The position numbers and the translations under genes are program-made. Positions 24,880 to 32,802 of a DNA stretch of 64,000 nucleotides are shown piece by piece. The notes beneath the pieces were generated by a model. It was not told where the DNA came from. It was given only the letters and a program-made list of their open reading frames with translations, and did not search any database. Every line of letters begins with the position of its first letter. Within the stretch, counting starts at the first letter, position 1. The stretch is from Anaerolinea sp. (GTDB taxonomy: Bacteria; Chloroflexota; Anaerolineae; Anaerolineales; Villigracilaceae), in contig DYID01000009.1 of NCBI GenBank assembly GCA_020723805.1, positions 62,001 to 126,000 on the forward strand. The letters run 5' to 3'.

Positions 24880-26292
24880 ATGGCAACCATCCTCAAACAC
24901 GGCACCCTCCTCACCGCCTCTGAAACCTTTCAGGCAGACCTCCTCATCGAAGGCGAGACCATTGCCAAAATCGGCGCAGACCTCCAATACCCCAACGCCG
25001 AGGTCATTGACGCAACCGGCAAACTCATCCTGCCCGGCGGTGTGGACCCGCATGTGCACCTCGATTTGCCGATGTTCGGCACCGTTTCCTCCGACGACCA
25101 TTACACCGGTCACAAAGCCGCGGCGTTCGGCGGAACGACGACCGTTATGGACTTCGTCGTTTTGGAAGAGAAGGGCTTTCAATATTCGGTGGACATCTGG
25201 ATGAAGATGGCGGAAAAAGCCGCGATTGACTATTCCTTCCACATGAACCTGACGAAGTTCAACGCGGTGATTGCCAAGGAGATTCCGTCCCTGCGCGAAA
25301 TGGGGATTACCACGCTCAAAGTCTTCACCGCCTACAACGGACGCCTCCGCCTGGACGATGGCAGCATCTTCCGCGCCCTGCAAATCGCCCGCGACAACGG
25401 CATGTTGGTCATGGCACATTGCGAAAACGGCGATGTCATCGAAACGCTGACGGAGCAGGCATTAGCCGCCGGTCACACCACGCCCGAATGGCACGCATTG
25501 ACTCGTCCCGCCTGGGGGGCGGTGGAATCTCTTTTGCGGCTGGCAGGCATGGCGTCCGCGGCGGATGCGGCGGTGTACATTGTCCACATGAACACCGCCG
25601 GCGAAGTGGACATGCTCAAGTACGCGCGCGAACGCGGCGTCAAAGTGATGGGAGAGACGTGTCCGCAATATCTGTTCTTCACGGTTGATGATTTGCGTAG
25701 ACCCGACGGCGCAAAATGGATTTGCTCTCCGCCGATGCGCACGAAGGAGGATAATGCGCGGTTGTGGGAAGGGCTTTCGCAGGGGATTTTGCAGACCATC
25801 GGCACGGATCATTGCCCGTTCTTTTTTGACGGGACCAAGCCCATCGTCTATGAAGGACGCGAGGTCGCCATCCCCGGCAAAGAGTTGGGCAGGGACGACT
25901 TCACCAAAATCCCCAACGGTCTGCCGGGTATTCAGGACCGTATGCCCGTGCTGTGGACGACCGGCGTGCGCACAGGGAAAATCACGGCGAATCAGTTTGT
26001 GGCATACATGAGCACGAACCCCGCGAAGATTTTCGGTCTGTATCCGCGCAAGGGCGCCTTGCTCGAAGGCTCGGATGCCGATATTGTGATTTGGGACCCC
26101 GAAAAGAAGGTGAAGTATGGCGTGGCAATGTCGCACCAGCGCACAGACTATAACCTGTACGAAGACTGGGAATTGACCGGTTACCCCGAAAAGGTCTTCC
26201 TGCGCGGGCAGTTGATTGTGGATGGAAGCGAATGGAAAGGCAAACAGGGGATGGGACGGTTTTTGAAGAGAGGAGAGGGAGAGGTGATTTAA
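24880..26292 (+). CDS. hydA: Dihydropyrimidinase / D-hydantoinase
   Basis: Zinc amidohydrolase opening dihydrouracil, dihydrothymine or hydantoin rings. 470 residues, normal. Metal ligands visible: H58 and H60 in VDPHVHLD, carbamylated K147 in TTLKVFTAYNG, H180 in VMAHCENGD, H236 in YIVHMNTAG, D310 in GTDHCPF. Start at 24880 gives the normal N-terminus (MATILKHGTLLT); the frame extends upstream into the previous gene. No other pyrimidine-degradation gene is adjacent. Its stop codon and tail are copied downstream (26370-26398), around two palindromes. Confidence 0.9.
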   Translation: MATILKHGTLLTASETFQADLLIEGETIAKIGADLQYPNAEVIDATGKLILPGGVDPHVHLDLPMFGTVSSDDHYTGHKAAAFGGTTTVMDFVVLEEKGFQYSVDIWMKMAEKAAIDYSFHMNLTKFNAVIAKEIPSLREMGITTLKVFTAYNGRLRLDDGSIFRALQIARDNGMLVMAHCENGDVIETLTEQALAAGHTTPEWHALTRPAWGAVESLLRLAGMASAADAAVYIVHMNTAGEVDMLKYARERGVKVMGETCPQYLFFTVDDLRRPDGAKWICSPPMRTKEDNARLWEGLSQGILQTIGTDHCPFFFDGTKPIVYEGREVAIPGKELGRDDFTKIPNGLPGIQDRMPVLWTTGVRTGKITANQFVAYMSTNPAKIFGLYPRKGALLEGSDADIVIWDPEKKVKYGVAMSHQRTDYNLYEDWELTGYPEKVFLRGQLIVDGSEWKGKQGMGRFLKRGEGEVI

Positions 26293-26309
26293 GATTTGAT
26301 GTTACGCAC

Positions 26310-26363
26310 CGTCCCGAAGGTTTGGCTGGAAAACAGGCGCAATTTGCAAGAACCTTCGGGACG
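26310..26363. repeat. CGTCCCGAAGG palindrome after hydA
   Basis: Arms at 26310-26320 and 26353-26363, 32-bp centre; flanked on both sides by copies of the hydA 3' end. Confidence 0.85.
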
Positions 26364-26399
26364 TTTCGCGTAAGGTGAGTTAAGATTTGATGTTACGCG

Positions 26400-26449
26400 G
26401 TAGCGCGAGATTCATCTCGCGTTTTCAGGCGACATAAATGTCGCGCTAC
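26400..26449. repeat. GTAGCGCGA palindrome
   Basis: Compound inverted repeat: GCGAGATTCATCTCGC and GCGACATAAATGTCGC hairpins enclosed by GTAGCGC / GCGCTAC arms; REP-like. Confidence 0.8.
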
Positions 26450-26478
26450 GAAGGAACTGCGTAAGGTGAGTTAAGATC

Positions 26479-27513
26479 TCAAATGCGTCTTCCTCCCATG
26501 AAACCCGAAAGTTCCTGCTGGGCGTGCTCGATCATCCTCAGGCGGGATTCTTTTTTCAATCGGAATCCTGCTTCCTCCGCCACCGGTTGAAGGAGCAGGT
26601 AGAGCATCTCATCTTTCACCAGAACCTCCTTGGGCGGGAAACCCTCCGCCAGTTTCTCCACGACGACGGCGGGAACCTCCGACCACATGGCTTCCATGGA
26701 TGGAAGGGGAGTCAACATCTCAAAGCCCAGGATCATGCCGCTGTCATGATCTACCAGCATCAGCATGAAGGGGAAATACGGTCTTTCATTGGCTTTTTCC
26801 TGGACTGGCTCCATCATCATGTGCATGTCAATTTCCAACGTCAACTTTCCCGGCATCATTTTACGAAGATATTCGAGCGCTTCTTCGTTCATCATGAGAT
26901 CGAGCGTCACCTCCCGGTGGAAGGTGATGCGCTGGATGCTGTCTTCCCAAAGGTCGTTTTTCTTCACGCGCACGAGGTACTCATACTCGACATCGGTCGG
27001 TGTGAGCATATCGGGGTTTTCCTTGAAGCGCGGCGCCACATCCAGCAGCTGCTCCAGCGCACAGATCAGCATGTCAGCTTCATCCTTTTCGATATACCAG
27101 GGAAAATACCCGGGGCGGTAACTGCGGAAGAGGGGCCAAGCATTCGCGCCGCGGAACTTGAGTCCCAGTTGTTTCATCACCTCGCGGTCTGCCTTCTCAA
27201 CCATCTCGCGGTCTTCGAACGATGCCTGCACTTGCGGGATCTGCAGAACGAGTTCCGGCGGAGCGGCATAGCCCAGCGACTGGATGTTCCAGAACCCGCC
27301 CAATCCCTTTGCGCCCTGATAAACGGCAATAGCAAAATGCTCACCCAGCATCCCCATCACGCTGACGAAACCCTGTTCGCCCGTCTCGGGCATTTGGACG
27401 CCAAAGATGTCATCTTCCTGCATCCATTCCCATGGCGCAAGTTCCTTGACCTGCGCCATCAGATCGTACAACCTTTTCCACTCTTCAAGTGTGGGAGAAT
27501 TTTTTTTCGACAT
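26479..27513 (-). CDS. Conserved protein of the DUF7309/DUF6930 type
   Basis: 344 residues, soluble. The N-terminal half (TLEEWKRLYDLMAQVKELAP, DDIFGVQMPETGEQGFVSVM, GEHFAIAVYQGAKGLGGFW) resembles what I recall as DUF7309, and the C-terminal half (YFPFMLMLVDHDSGMILGFE, VEKLAEGFPPKEVLVKDEML) resembles DUF6930; names are from memory. No catalytic motif is evident. Its 5' end overlaps the 3' end of the acyltransferase gene by 29 bases, so it is translationally linked to it on the minus strand. Confidence 0.75.
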   Translation of the reverse strand: MSKKNSPTLEEWKRLYDLMAQVKELAPWEWMQEDDIFGVQMPETGEQGFVSVMGMLGEHFAIAVYQGAKGLGGFWNIQSLGYAAPPELVLQIPQVQASFEDREMVEKADREVMKQLGLKFRGANAWPLFRSYRPGYFPWYIEKDEADMLICALEQLLDVAPRFKENPDMLTPTDVEYEYLVRVKKNDLWEDSIQRITFHREVTLDLMMNEEALEYLRKMMPGKLTLEIDMHMMMEPVQEKANERPYFPFMLMLVDHDSGMILGFEMLTPLPSMEAMWSEVPAVVVEKLAEGFPPKEVLVKDEMLYLLLQPVAEEAGFRLKKESRLRMIEHAQQELSGFMGGRRI

Positions 27514-28189
27514 ATTGTGTCCTTTCTTTTTTTTCGAGCAACTCCCTCAGCCTCGGATGCTCCGCATAGACACCGCGATACTTTTCCGGCAACAGTGCCG
27601 CGATGCGACACATGATTTCGTCGGTGTATTGTTTGAGGGCTTCGTCACGGTTCTCTTTGGGGAGCGGAGGCAGGGTAAAGGCGGGTCCCGCAGTGACCGT
27701 CATGCGGGTCCGTTTGAGGCGTTTCAAATTGGCAAGCAGGGCTTTATCTTCAGTTCCGGTCAAAGCGACGGGGAGAATCGGGCGGTTCAACTTTGCCGCC
27801 AGATAACTGACGCCCGGCTTTGCCTCGATCAGCGCCCCGGTACGGCTGCGCGTCCCTTCCGGCGCAATGACCAGGATGTTCTCCTCCTCCATCAACTTGA
27901 TGACCTTGCGCAGGGTCTTGACATCGGGATTGTAACGGTCAATGAAAATCAGATTGAAGTATTTGCTCAACCAGCGGAACAACGCCACCTTCTCCCATTT
28001 TTCCGCCACCAGCACGAACATGTCCCAGCGGTCGAGCGCATAAAACGCCATCGGCGCATCCACAATGCCGAGGTGGTTGGTGGCAATGACGAAACTCCCC
28101 GCCTTGGGGAGGTGTTCATACCCCGTCACCTCCACACGCGCGATCAGATTGAACAAAGCTCGAATCAGCCAGCGAAGAAAATACTTCAT
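27485..28189 (-). CDS. 1-acyl-glycerol-3-phosphate acyltransferase-like (PlsC family), copy 2
   Basis: Membrane-associated acyltransferase of phospholipid synthesis. 234 residues from the ATG at 28189 (MKYFLRWLIRALFNLIARVE, an amphipathic membrane-binding start). NHLGIVDAPM gives the HX4D catalytic box; FIDRYNPD and APEGTRSRTG are the glycerol-phosphate-binding boxes; PVALTGTEDK follows. Overlaps the upstream paralogue by 4 bases. The C-terminal tail ALLPEKYRGVYAEHPRLREL is nearly identical to that of the paralogue, showing a tandem duplication. Confidence 0.88.
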   Translation of the reverse strand: MKYFLRWLIRALFNLIARVEVTGYEHLPKAGSFVIATNHLGIVDAPMAFYALDRWDMFVLVAEKWEKVALFRWLSKYFNLIFIDRYNPDVKTLRKVIKLMEEENILVIAPEGTRSRTGALIEAKPGVSYLAAKLNRPILPVALTGTEDKALLANLKRLKRTRMTVTAGPAFTLPPLPKENRDEALKQYTDEIMCRIAALLPEKYRGVYAEHPRLRELLEKKERTQYVEKKFSHT

Positions 28190-28848
28190 GCCTTCAGCAG
28201 CTCCTTCAAGCGTGGATGCTCGGCGTACACCCCGCGATATTTTTCCGGGAGCATCGCGCCGATGCGGCACATGATTTCATCGGTTGCCTTGCGCATCGCC
28301 TCCTCGCGCCCCTTGCCTTTGGGGATTTCGATGGTGAACGGTTCGCCGGCAGCGGCGGTGATTCGCAAACGCCGCAGCCGCTTCAGGTTCTGAACGACGA
28401 GCCGGTCCTCCGTCCCAGTGACCGCCACCGGGATGACCGGATAGCCGCTCTTCGACGCCAGAAACGCCACCCCCATCTTCCCCTCCTGCAGCGCCTCGGT
28501 CTTGGACCTCGTGCCTTCCGGCGCGATGACGAGCAATCCACCCTGTTCCATCCTCTCCAAAATCTGGCGCAGGGCGGAGTAATCCGTCTCGAAACGGTTG
28601 AGCCAGATGCCGTTGGCGGCGCGTCCGAGCGCACCGAAGATCGGATGGTTCTTATACTTCTCGGCGATGGGCATGATAATGTCTTCGCGGTCAATGACAG
28701 CCATCAGCACCGCCGTATCCAGCCTGCCCAGGTGATTTGCCGCGATAATGGCGTTCCCTTCGGGCAGGTGTTCCAAGCCGCGCACCTCGATGTGCGCAAT
28801 CAACTTCATCACAAAACGGACAATGGAGCGTAGTGTTCGGTATTTCAT
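28186..28848 (-). CDS. PlsC-family acyltransferase, copy 1
   Basis: 220 residues from the ATG at 28848 (MKYRTLRSIVRFVMKLIAHI). NHLGRLDTAV supplies HX4D, WLNRFETDYS and APEGTRSKTE the acceptor boxes, PVAVTGTEDR the fourth block. Paralogue of the following gene; the two overlap by ATGA-type coupling. Substrates could be lysophosphatidate or another lyso-lipid; two adjacent copies suggest different chain or acceptor preference (inference). Confidence 0.88.
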   Translation of the reverse strand: MKYRTLRSIVRFVMKLIAHIEVRGLEHLPEGNAIIAANHLGRLDTAVLMAVIDREDIIMPIAEKYKNHPIFGALGRAANGIWLNRFETDYSALRQILERMEQGGLLVIAPEGTRSKTEALQEGKMGVAFLASKSGYPVIPVAVTGTEDRLVVQNLKRLRRLRITAAAGEPFTIEIPKGKGREEAMRKATDEIMCRIGAMLPEKYRGVYAEHPRLKELLKA

Positions 28849-28938
28849 CCCGCCAATTGTACAACAACACGGCAAAACAAAACGGGCGGTTGTTCCGCCC
28901 GTTCATCAATAGCCTCATCCAACCTGCTTTTGCGTAAG

Positions 28939-28954
28939 AGACGTTCTCTAACGT
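28939..28954. repeat. GACGTTCTCTAACGTC mini-hairpin
   Basis: 6-bp stem GACGTT/AACGTC with CTCT loop. The same hairpin occurs near 2109-2124 upstream of rnpB, and a variant (GACGTTCTCTTGCGTC) near 35253-35268 upstream of ilvC. Confidence 0.6.
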
Positions 28955-28991
28955 CGGTTGATTATGCAAGAGGTCAAATGTTTTCCCATTG

Positions 28992-29375
28992 TTACTTCCA
29001 CAAGTAATCGCTGCTGTTTTTTCTGGAGGCTTGTTCCCTGCCATACTTCTCGAAAATGCGCTGAAAGATCATCACGTCGCTGGGCGCCATGTTGATGATC
29101 TCGAAACCCACGTTGAAAGAAGTCGGGTCAATGTGATCGGGACGGCACCACTTGCTGCGCGCAATGAACACCATCGTCGTTTTATCTGCCACATCCGCCG
29201 TCAGGTCAATCTGCATACGGAAATCCTGTCCCGGCGGGATCTGCTTCGGGCAATCCAGTTTGAAACCGCCTGTGCTGATGTCGGAAAGATAACCGATAAT
29301 CTGTTTAGTCGCCTCGTCTTTGACTTGCATGTAATAGGTAAATTCGCGCCGATCCTTTTTTCGTTTGTCAGCCAT
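28992..29375 (-). CDS. PilZ-domain protein (cyclic di-GMP receptor)
   Basis: 127 residues, a single PilZ domain: the basic RxxxR-type motif DRREF near residue 8-12 and the DxSxxG motif LSDISTGGFKL near 31-41 are both present, the residues that bind cyclic di-GMP. The C-terminus (VMIFQRIFEKYGREQ) is helical and could contact a partner. No flagellar, pilus or cellulose gene is nearby, so its output is unknown. A clear start: GGAGCGTG lies just upstream of ATG. Confidence 0.88.
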   Translation of the reverse strand: MADKRKKDRREFTYYMQVKDEATKQIIGYLSDISTGGFKLDCPKQIPPGQDFRMQIDLTADVADKTTMVFIARSKWCRPDHIDPTSFNVGFEIINMAPSDVMIFQRIFEKYGREQASRKNSSDYLWK

Positions 29376-29487
29376 GAGACACGCTCCTTTTCACTGCCGC
29401 AAACACGGCAAATACAAGGGATTCCCACTGCGACACAACGGTTCGACGAAAACGAAAACGCCGTTGCAACGTCTTTGCAAAGATATT

Positions 29488-30645
29488 TTACTCCGCTTTT
29501 AGAATGTGAGTGATAATCGTTGCACCCGAGCCGCCGATGTTCTGCGCCATGCCAATCTGCGCCCCGTCCACCTGGGTTTCGCCGCATTCGCCGCGCAGCT
29601 GCTGAACAACCTCCACAATCTGATACATCCCCGTTGCGCCCACCGGGTGACCTCGCGCCTTCAGCCCTCCGCGCGTGCAGATCGGCACGCGCCCCTTCGG
29701 ACCGATCTCACCCTCCAAGCCCAGCCTCACACCCTGCCCCCGCTCCGCAAAGCCGCACGCCTCCAGCGAAAGCGCCGCCATAATGGAAAACGCATCGTGC
29801 AGTTCGAATACGTCAATGTCATCCTTTGTGACGCCCGCCATTTGATACGCCCGTTTGGATGACTCATACGCGGCGGCGAGAAACAACGGGTCTTTCCTCG
29901 AATGGACGGCAATCGTATCGGTCGCGGACGCCGAACCTGCCACCACCACCCTGGGCTTTCCCTTCACCGACGCCACCCGCTCCGCCGGCACAATGACCGC
30001 CGCCGCCGCCCCATCGCCGATTGGCGAGGCGTCCAGCAAATTGATCGGCGTAGCCACCATGCTCGACTTCTCGAACTTCTCCACGGTGATGCGTTCATGC
30101 AGGCGGGCAAAGGGATTGTGCATGGCGTTCTCATGCGAGTTGATGGAAAACGGCGCAAAGTCGGCATGTTTCCAGCCGAACTCGTGCATGTAACGCCGCA
30201 TGATGAGCGCATTCAACCCAACGAATGAGATACCCTGCTCCACTTCGTAATCCGCATCGGCGGCGGTGGCAAGGGCAGAGGTGACCTCACGCCCGGGTTT
30301 GTCGGTCATCTTCTCCACGCCCACCACCAGCGCCGATTCGATCTCGCCGGAGGCAACCGCCATCAGCGCGGAACGAAACGCCGCCGCCCCCGAAGCACAG
30401 GCGGCTTCCACCTTCACCGCTTCCTGCCCCCACAGCCCAATCCAATCCGAAAGAAACGTCCCTAGTTGATTCTGCCCGTTGATCATGGGCGAAAGCATGT
30501 TGCCCACAAAGAGCGCGTCAACCTTATCCATGCCGGCATCCTGCATGGCGGCAAAAGCCGCGTTACCCCCAATCTCGCGCAGGGAAAGTTCCCAGTGCTC
30601 GTCAATTTTCGTCTGTCCGATTCCCAGAATGGCTACTTTTCTCAT
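29488..30645 (-). CDS. Thiolase-like acetyl-CoA acetyltransferase
   Basis: 385 residues of the SCP2/archaeal-type thiolase group. Active Cys in VEAACASGAAAF, His in FELHDAFS, second His in ARGHPVGATGMYQ; the GQNIGGSG-like end (MAQNIGGSGATIITHIL) is typical. In many archaea and Chloroflexota it works with an OB-fold DUF35 protein and HMG-CoA synthase, but neither is present here. Start at 30645 with GGAGAT upstream; a start at 30684 adds 13 unlikely residues. The reaction (acetoacetyl-CoA formation or thiolysis) is by family. Confidence 0.88.
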   Translation of the reverse strand: MRKVAILGIGQTKIDEHWELSLREIGGNAAFAAMQDAGMDKVDALFVGNMLSPMINGQNQLGTFLSDWIGLWGQEAVKVEAACASGAAAFRSALMAVASGEIESALVVGVEKMTDKPGREVTSALATAADADYEVEQGISFVGLNALIMRRYMHEFGWKHADFAPFSINSHENAMHNPFARLHERITVEKFEKSSMVATPINLLDASPIGDGAAAAVIVPAERVASVKGKPRVVVAGSASATDTIAVHSRKDPLFLAAAYESSKRAYQMAGVTKDDIDVFELHDAFSIMAALSLEACGFAERGQGVRLGLEGEIGPKGRVPICTRGGLKARGHPVGATGMYQIVEVVQQLRGECGETQVDGAQIGMAQNIGGSGATIITHILKAE

Positions 30646-30740
30646 GGTATCTCCGCTGCGTATTTTAACCGAAGGCGCTCTCATCTTCTATCATCTTCCA
30701 CTGCGGAGAGTGTCTAAAAGAATGGGCTAAAGATTTTTCT

Positions 30741-30799
30741 GCCACAGAGCTCACAGAGATCTCTGAGAAAAATCTCAAAATCTCTGCGCTCTCTGTGGC
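30741..30799. repeat. GCCACAGAG...CTCTGTGGC long palindrome
   Basis: Outer arms GCCACAGAG (30741-30749) and CTCTGTGGC (30791-30799), with inner CAGAGAT/ATCTCTG pairing. One of three related elements (48781-48846, 55118-55182). Confidence 0.75.
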
Positions 30800-30839
30800 T
30801 AAACCCACGACATTGGGCGCTCCCAATGAAACTCATCCC

Positions 30840-30867
30840 TTGACAAATTATCGCTTCTGCCTATAAT
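30840..30867 (+). promoter_or_regulatory. Strong promoter of the branched-chain amino acid operon
   Basis: TTGACA (30840-30845), 16-base spacer, TATAAT (30862-30867): consensus in both boxes. Transcription would start near 30874, 16 bases before the leader peptide. Confidence 0.85.
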
Positions 30868-30889
30868 CCAGCGAAATTTCAGCAGCAAA

Positions 30890-30991
30890 ATGAATCCCGT
30901 CTTCTCTCTCTCCCTTATCGTCGTCCTTCTTGCGGTCCTTATTATTAAGGACCTGTTTGTGGTTGGGACGGCAACGGTGAGAGTGAGATAA
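30890..30991 (+). CDS. Branched-chain amino acid leader peptide (attenuator)
   Basis: 33 codons from ATG 30890 to TAA 30989-30991. Of the residues 8 are Val, 6 Leu and 3 Ile (17 of 33), including SLIVVLLAVLII in one block. Low charged Val-, Leu- or Ile-tRNA would stall the ribosome here and let RNA polymerase read past the terminator at 31020-31049 into ilvD. The hairpin GGTCCTT(ATTATT)AAGGACC at 30934-30953 lies inside the coding stretch over the Leu-Ile-Ile codons and may be the pause hairpin. Antiterminator pairing was not worked out. Alternative: a small membrane peptide; position and composition favour attenuation. Confidence 0.8.
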   Translation: MNPVFSLSLIVVLLAVLIIKDLFVVGTATVRVR

Positions 30992-31019
30992 ACTCGCACA
31001 CCCAGTCTGGAAACATAGA

Positions 31020-31049
31020 GCCGCTCCGACCACATCGGAGCGGCTTTTT
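31020..31049 (+). terminator. Attenuator terminator before ilvD
   Basis: GCCGCTCCGA / TCGGAGCGGC (31020-31044) followed by T5: intrinsic terminator between leader peptide and ilvD. Confidence 0.85.
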
Positions 31050-31102
31050 GTTATCCCACACCCTTCTCCCAAAGAGAGGGGAGAAATTGCCAAAGGAGCC
31101 GT

Positions 31103-32770
31103 ATGCGATCCGACACCGTAAAAAAAGGGTACGACAAAGCGCCGCACCGCGCGTTATTGCGCGCCACAGGACTGCAAGACAGCGATTTCGAGAAGCCGTT
31201 CGTTGCCATTGTCAATTCGTATGTGGATGTGGTGCCGGGGCATGTCCATTTGCAGGAGTTCGGCAAACTGGTGAAGGAAGCGGTACGCGCCGCAGGCGGG
31301 GTGCCTTTCGAGTTCAATACCATCGGCGTGGACGACGGGATCGCGATGGGACATGCCGGCATGAAATACTCGCTCCCTTCGCGGGAATTGATCGCCGACT
31401 GCGTGGAGACCATGATCGAGGCGCACCGCTTCGACGCGATGGTCTGCATCCCCAACTGCGACAAGATCGTGCCGGGCATGTTGATGGCGGCAATGCGCGT
31501 CAACATCCCGACCATTTTCATCTCCGGCGGACCGATGAAAGCGGGGCTGACGCCCGAAGGCGAAACGATTGACTTGATCTCTGTGTTCGAGGGGGTTGGC
31601 GCGTATTCGGCGGGGAAGATAGACGACCGGCGCCTTGCCGTTCTCGAAAAATTTGCCTGTCCCTCCTGCGGTTCGTGTTCGGGGATGTTCACCGCCAACT
31701 CGATGAACTGTCTGATGGAAGCGCTGGGCATGGCGCTGCCGTTCAACGGGACCGCTCTGGCGAAGACCGCCGAACGCGAGGCGCTGGCGCGTCGAGCCGC
31801 GGCGCAAATCATGACCCTGATCGAACTCGACCTGAAGCCGCGCGACATTGTTACCGCCGACGCCATTGACGACGCCTTTGCGCTGGATATGGCGATGGGC
31901 GGTTCGACGAATACCGTGCTGCATACGCTGGCGCTCGCGCACGAAGCGGGGGTGGACTATCCGCTGACGCGCATCAACGCCGTAGCCGACAAGGTGCCGC
32001 ATCTGTGCAAGGTTTCGCCCTCGGGCAAATGGCACATGGAGGATGTCCATCGGGCGGGCGGCATCCCGGCGATATTGAACGAAATCCAGTGGGGGACGGG
32101 CATGCTGCATTTCGACCGCATGACGGTGAGCGGCAGGACGCTGGGGGAATCCATTCAAGGCGCAGACATCAAGGACGAAGAGGTCATCCGAAGATACGAC
32201 AACGCGCATTCCCGCCGCGGCGGGCTGGCGGTTCTGTTCGGCAATCTCGCTCCGCACGGCGCGGTGGTCAAAACCGGCGGGGTGAGCGAAGCCATGATGA
32301 AGTTCAGCGGACCGGCGCGGATTTACGAGTCGCAGGACCAGGCGCTCGCCGGAATCCTGGCAAAGGAAGTCCAGCCGGGCGATGTGGTTGTGATCCGTTA
32401 TGAGGGTCCCAAAGGCGGACCGGGAATGCAGGAGATGCTCTCGCCCACTTCCGCCATCATGGGGCAGGGACTGGGCGACAAGGTGGCGCTCATCACCGAC
32501 GGACGCTTCAGCGGCGGAACGCGCGGGGCGTGCATCGGTCACGTCTCGCCGGAGGCGGCGGCGGGAGGTCCGATTGCCGCGCTCCAGCCCGGGGATGTGA
32601 TCGAGATTGATTTGGCGGCGCGCCGTCTCGAGGTCCGCTTGAGCGAGGCGGAGATTCAAAGGCGGTTAGCCGCGCTGCCTCCCTTCCAGCCCAAAGTCCA
32701 GAGTAAGTGGCTCAGGCGTTATTCGCAGTTTGTGACCAGTGCGGATACGGGAGCAATTCTGAATTCATAA
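31103..32770 (+). CDS. ilvD: Dihydroxy-acid dehydratase
   Basis: Fe-S dehydratase giving the 2-keto acids that precede valine and isoleucine. 555 residues. Cluster cysteines lie in CIPNCDK and [58 protein letters not shown] are canonical. First structural gene after the attenuator, so the whole pathway depends on that switch. The last codons (AILNS) and the stop lie in a heptad array (32755-32789), so the C-terminus may have been rewritten by the repeat; homologues usually end near here. Confidence 0.95.
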   Translation: MRSDTVKKGYDKAPHRALLRATGLQDSDFEKPFVAIVNSYVDVVPGHVHLQEFGKLVKEAVRAAGGVPFEFNTIGVDDGIAMGHAGMKYSLPSRELIADCVETMIEAHRFDAMVCIPNCDKIVPGMLMAAMRVNIPTIFISGGPMKAGLTPEGETIDLISVFEGVGAYSAGKIDDRRLAVLEKFACPSCGSCSGMFTANSMNCLMEALGMALPFNGTALAKTAEREALARRAAAQIMTLIELDLKPRDIVTADAIDDAFALDMAMGGSTNTVLHTLALAHEAGVDYPLTRINAVADKVPHLCKVSPSGKWHMEDVHRAGGIPAILNEIQWGTGMLHFDRMTVSGRTLGESIQGADIKDEEVIRRYDNAHSRRGGLAVLFGNLAPHGAVVKTGGVSEAMMKFSGPARIYESQDQALAGILAKEVQPGDVVVIRYEGPKGGPGMQEMLSPTSAIMGQGLGDKVALITDGRFSGGTRGACIGHVSPEAAAGGPIAALQPGDVIEIDLAARRLEVRLSEAEIQRRLAALPPFQPKVQSKWLRRYSQFVTSADTGAILNS

Positions 32771-32789
32771 TTCAGAATTGTGAATTCAG
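32755..32789. repeat. Heptad array over the ilvD stop codon
   Basis: Five units AATTCTG, AATTCAT, AATTCAG, AATTGTG, AATTCAG; the ilvD stop (32768-32770) is inside. Confidence 0.85.
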
Positions 32790-32802
32790 AAAAGGAGAGA
32801 GA

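Larger units (their letters stand above)
26282..26478. repeat. 91-bp tandem of gene-end repeats with two different palindromes
   Basis: AGGTGATTTAAGATTTGATG... at 26282-26307 (holding the stop of hydA) recurs at 26373-26398 with one mismatch in 26; GCGTAAGGTGAGTTAAGAT at 26368-26386 recurs exactly at 26459-26477. Both offsets are 91 bp. Unit 1 holds the CGTCCCGAAGG palindrome (26310-26363); unit 2 holds a different palindrome, GTAGCGCGA...TCGCGCTAC (26400-26449). Confidence 0.85.

Noticed and set aside
30868-31049. T-box riboswitch before ilvD
   Set aside because: No T-box motif (TGGNACCGCG-like) precedes the terminator; a Val/Leu/Ile-rich leader peptide explains the arrangement better.
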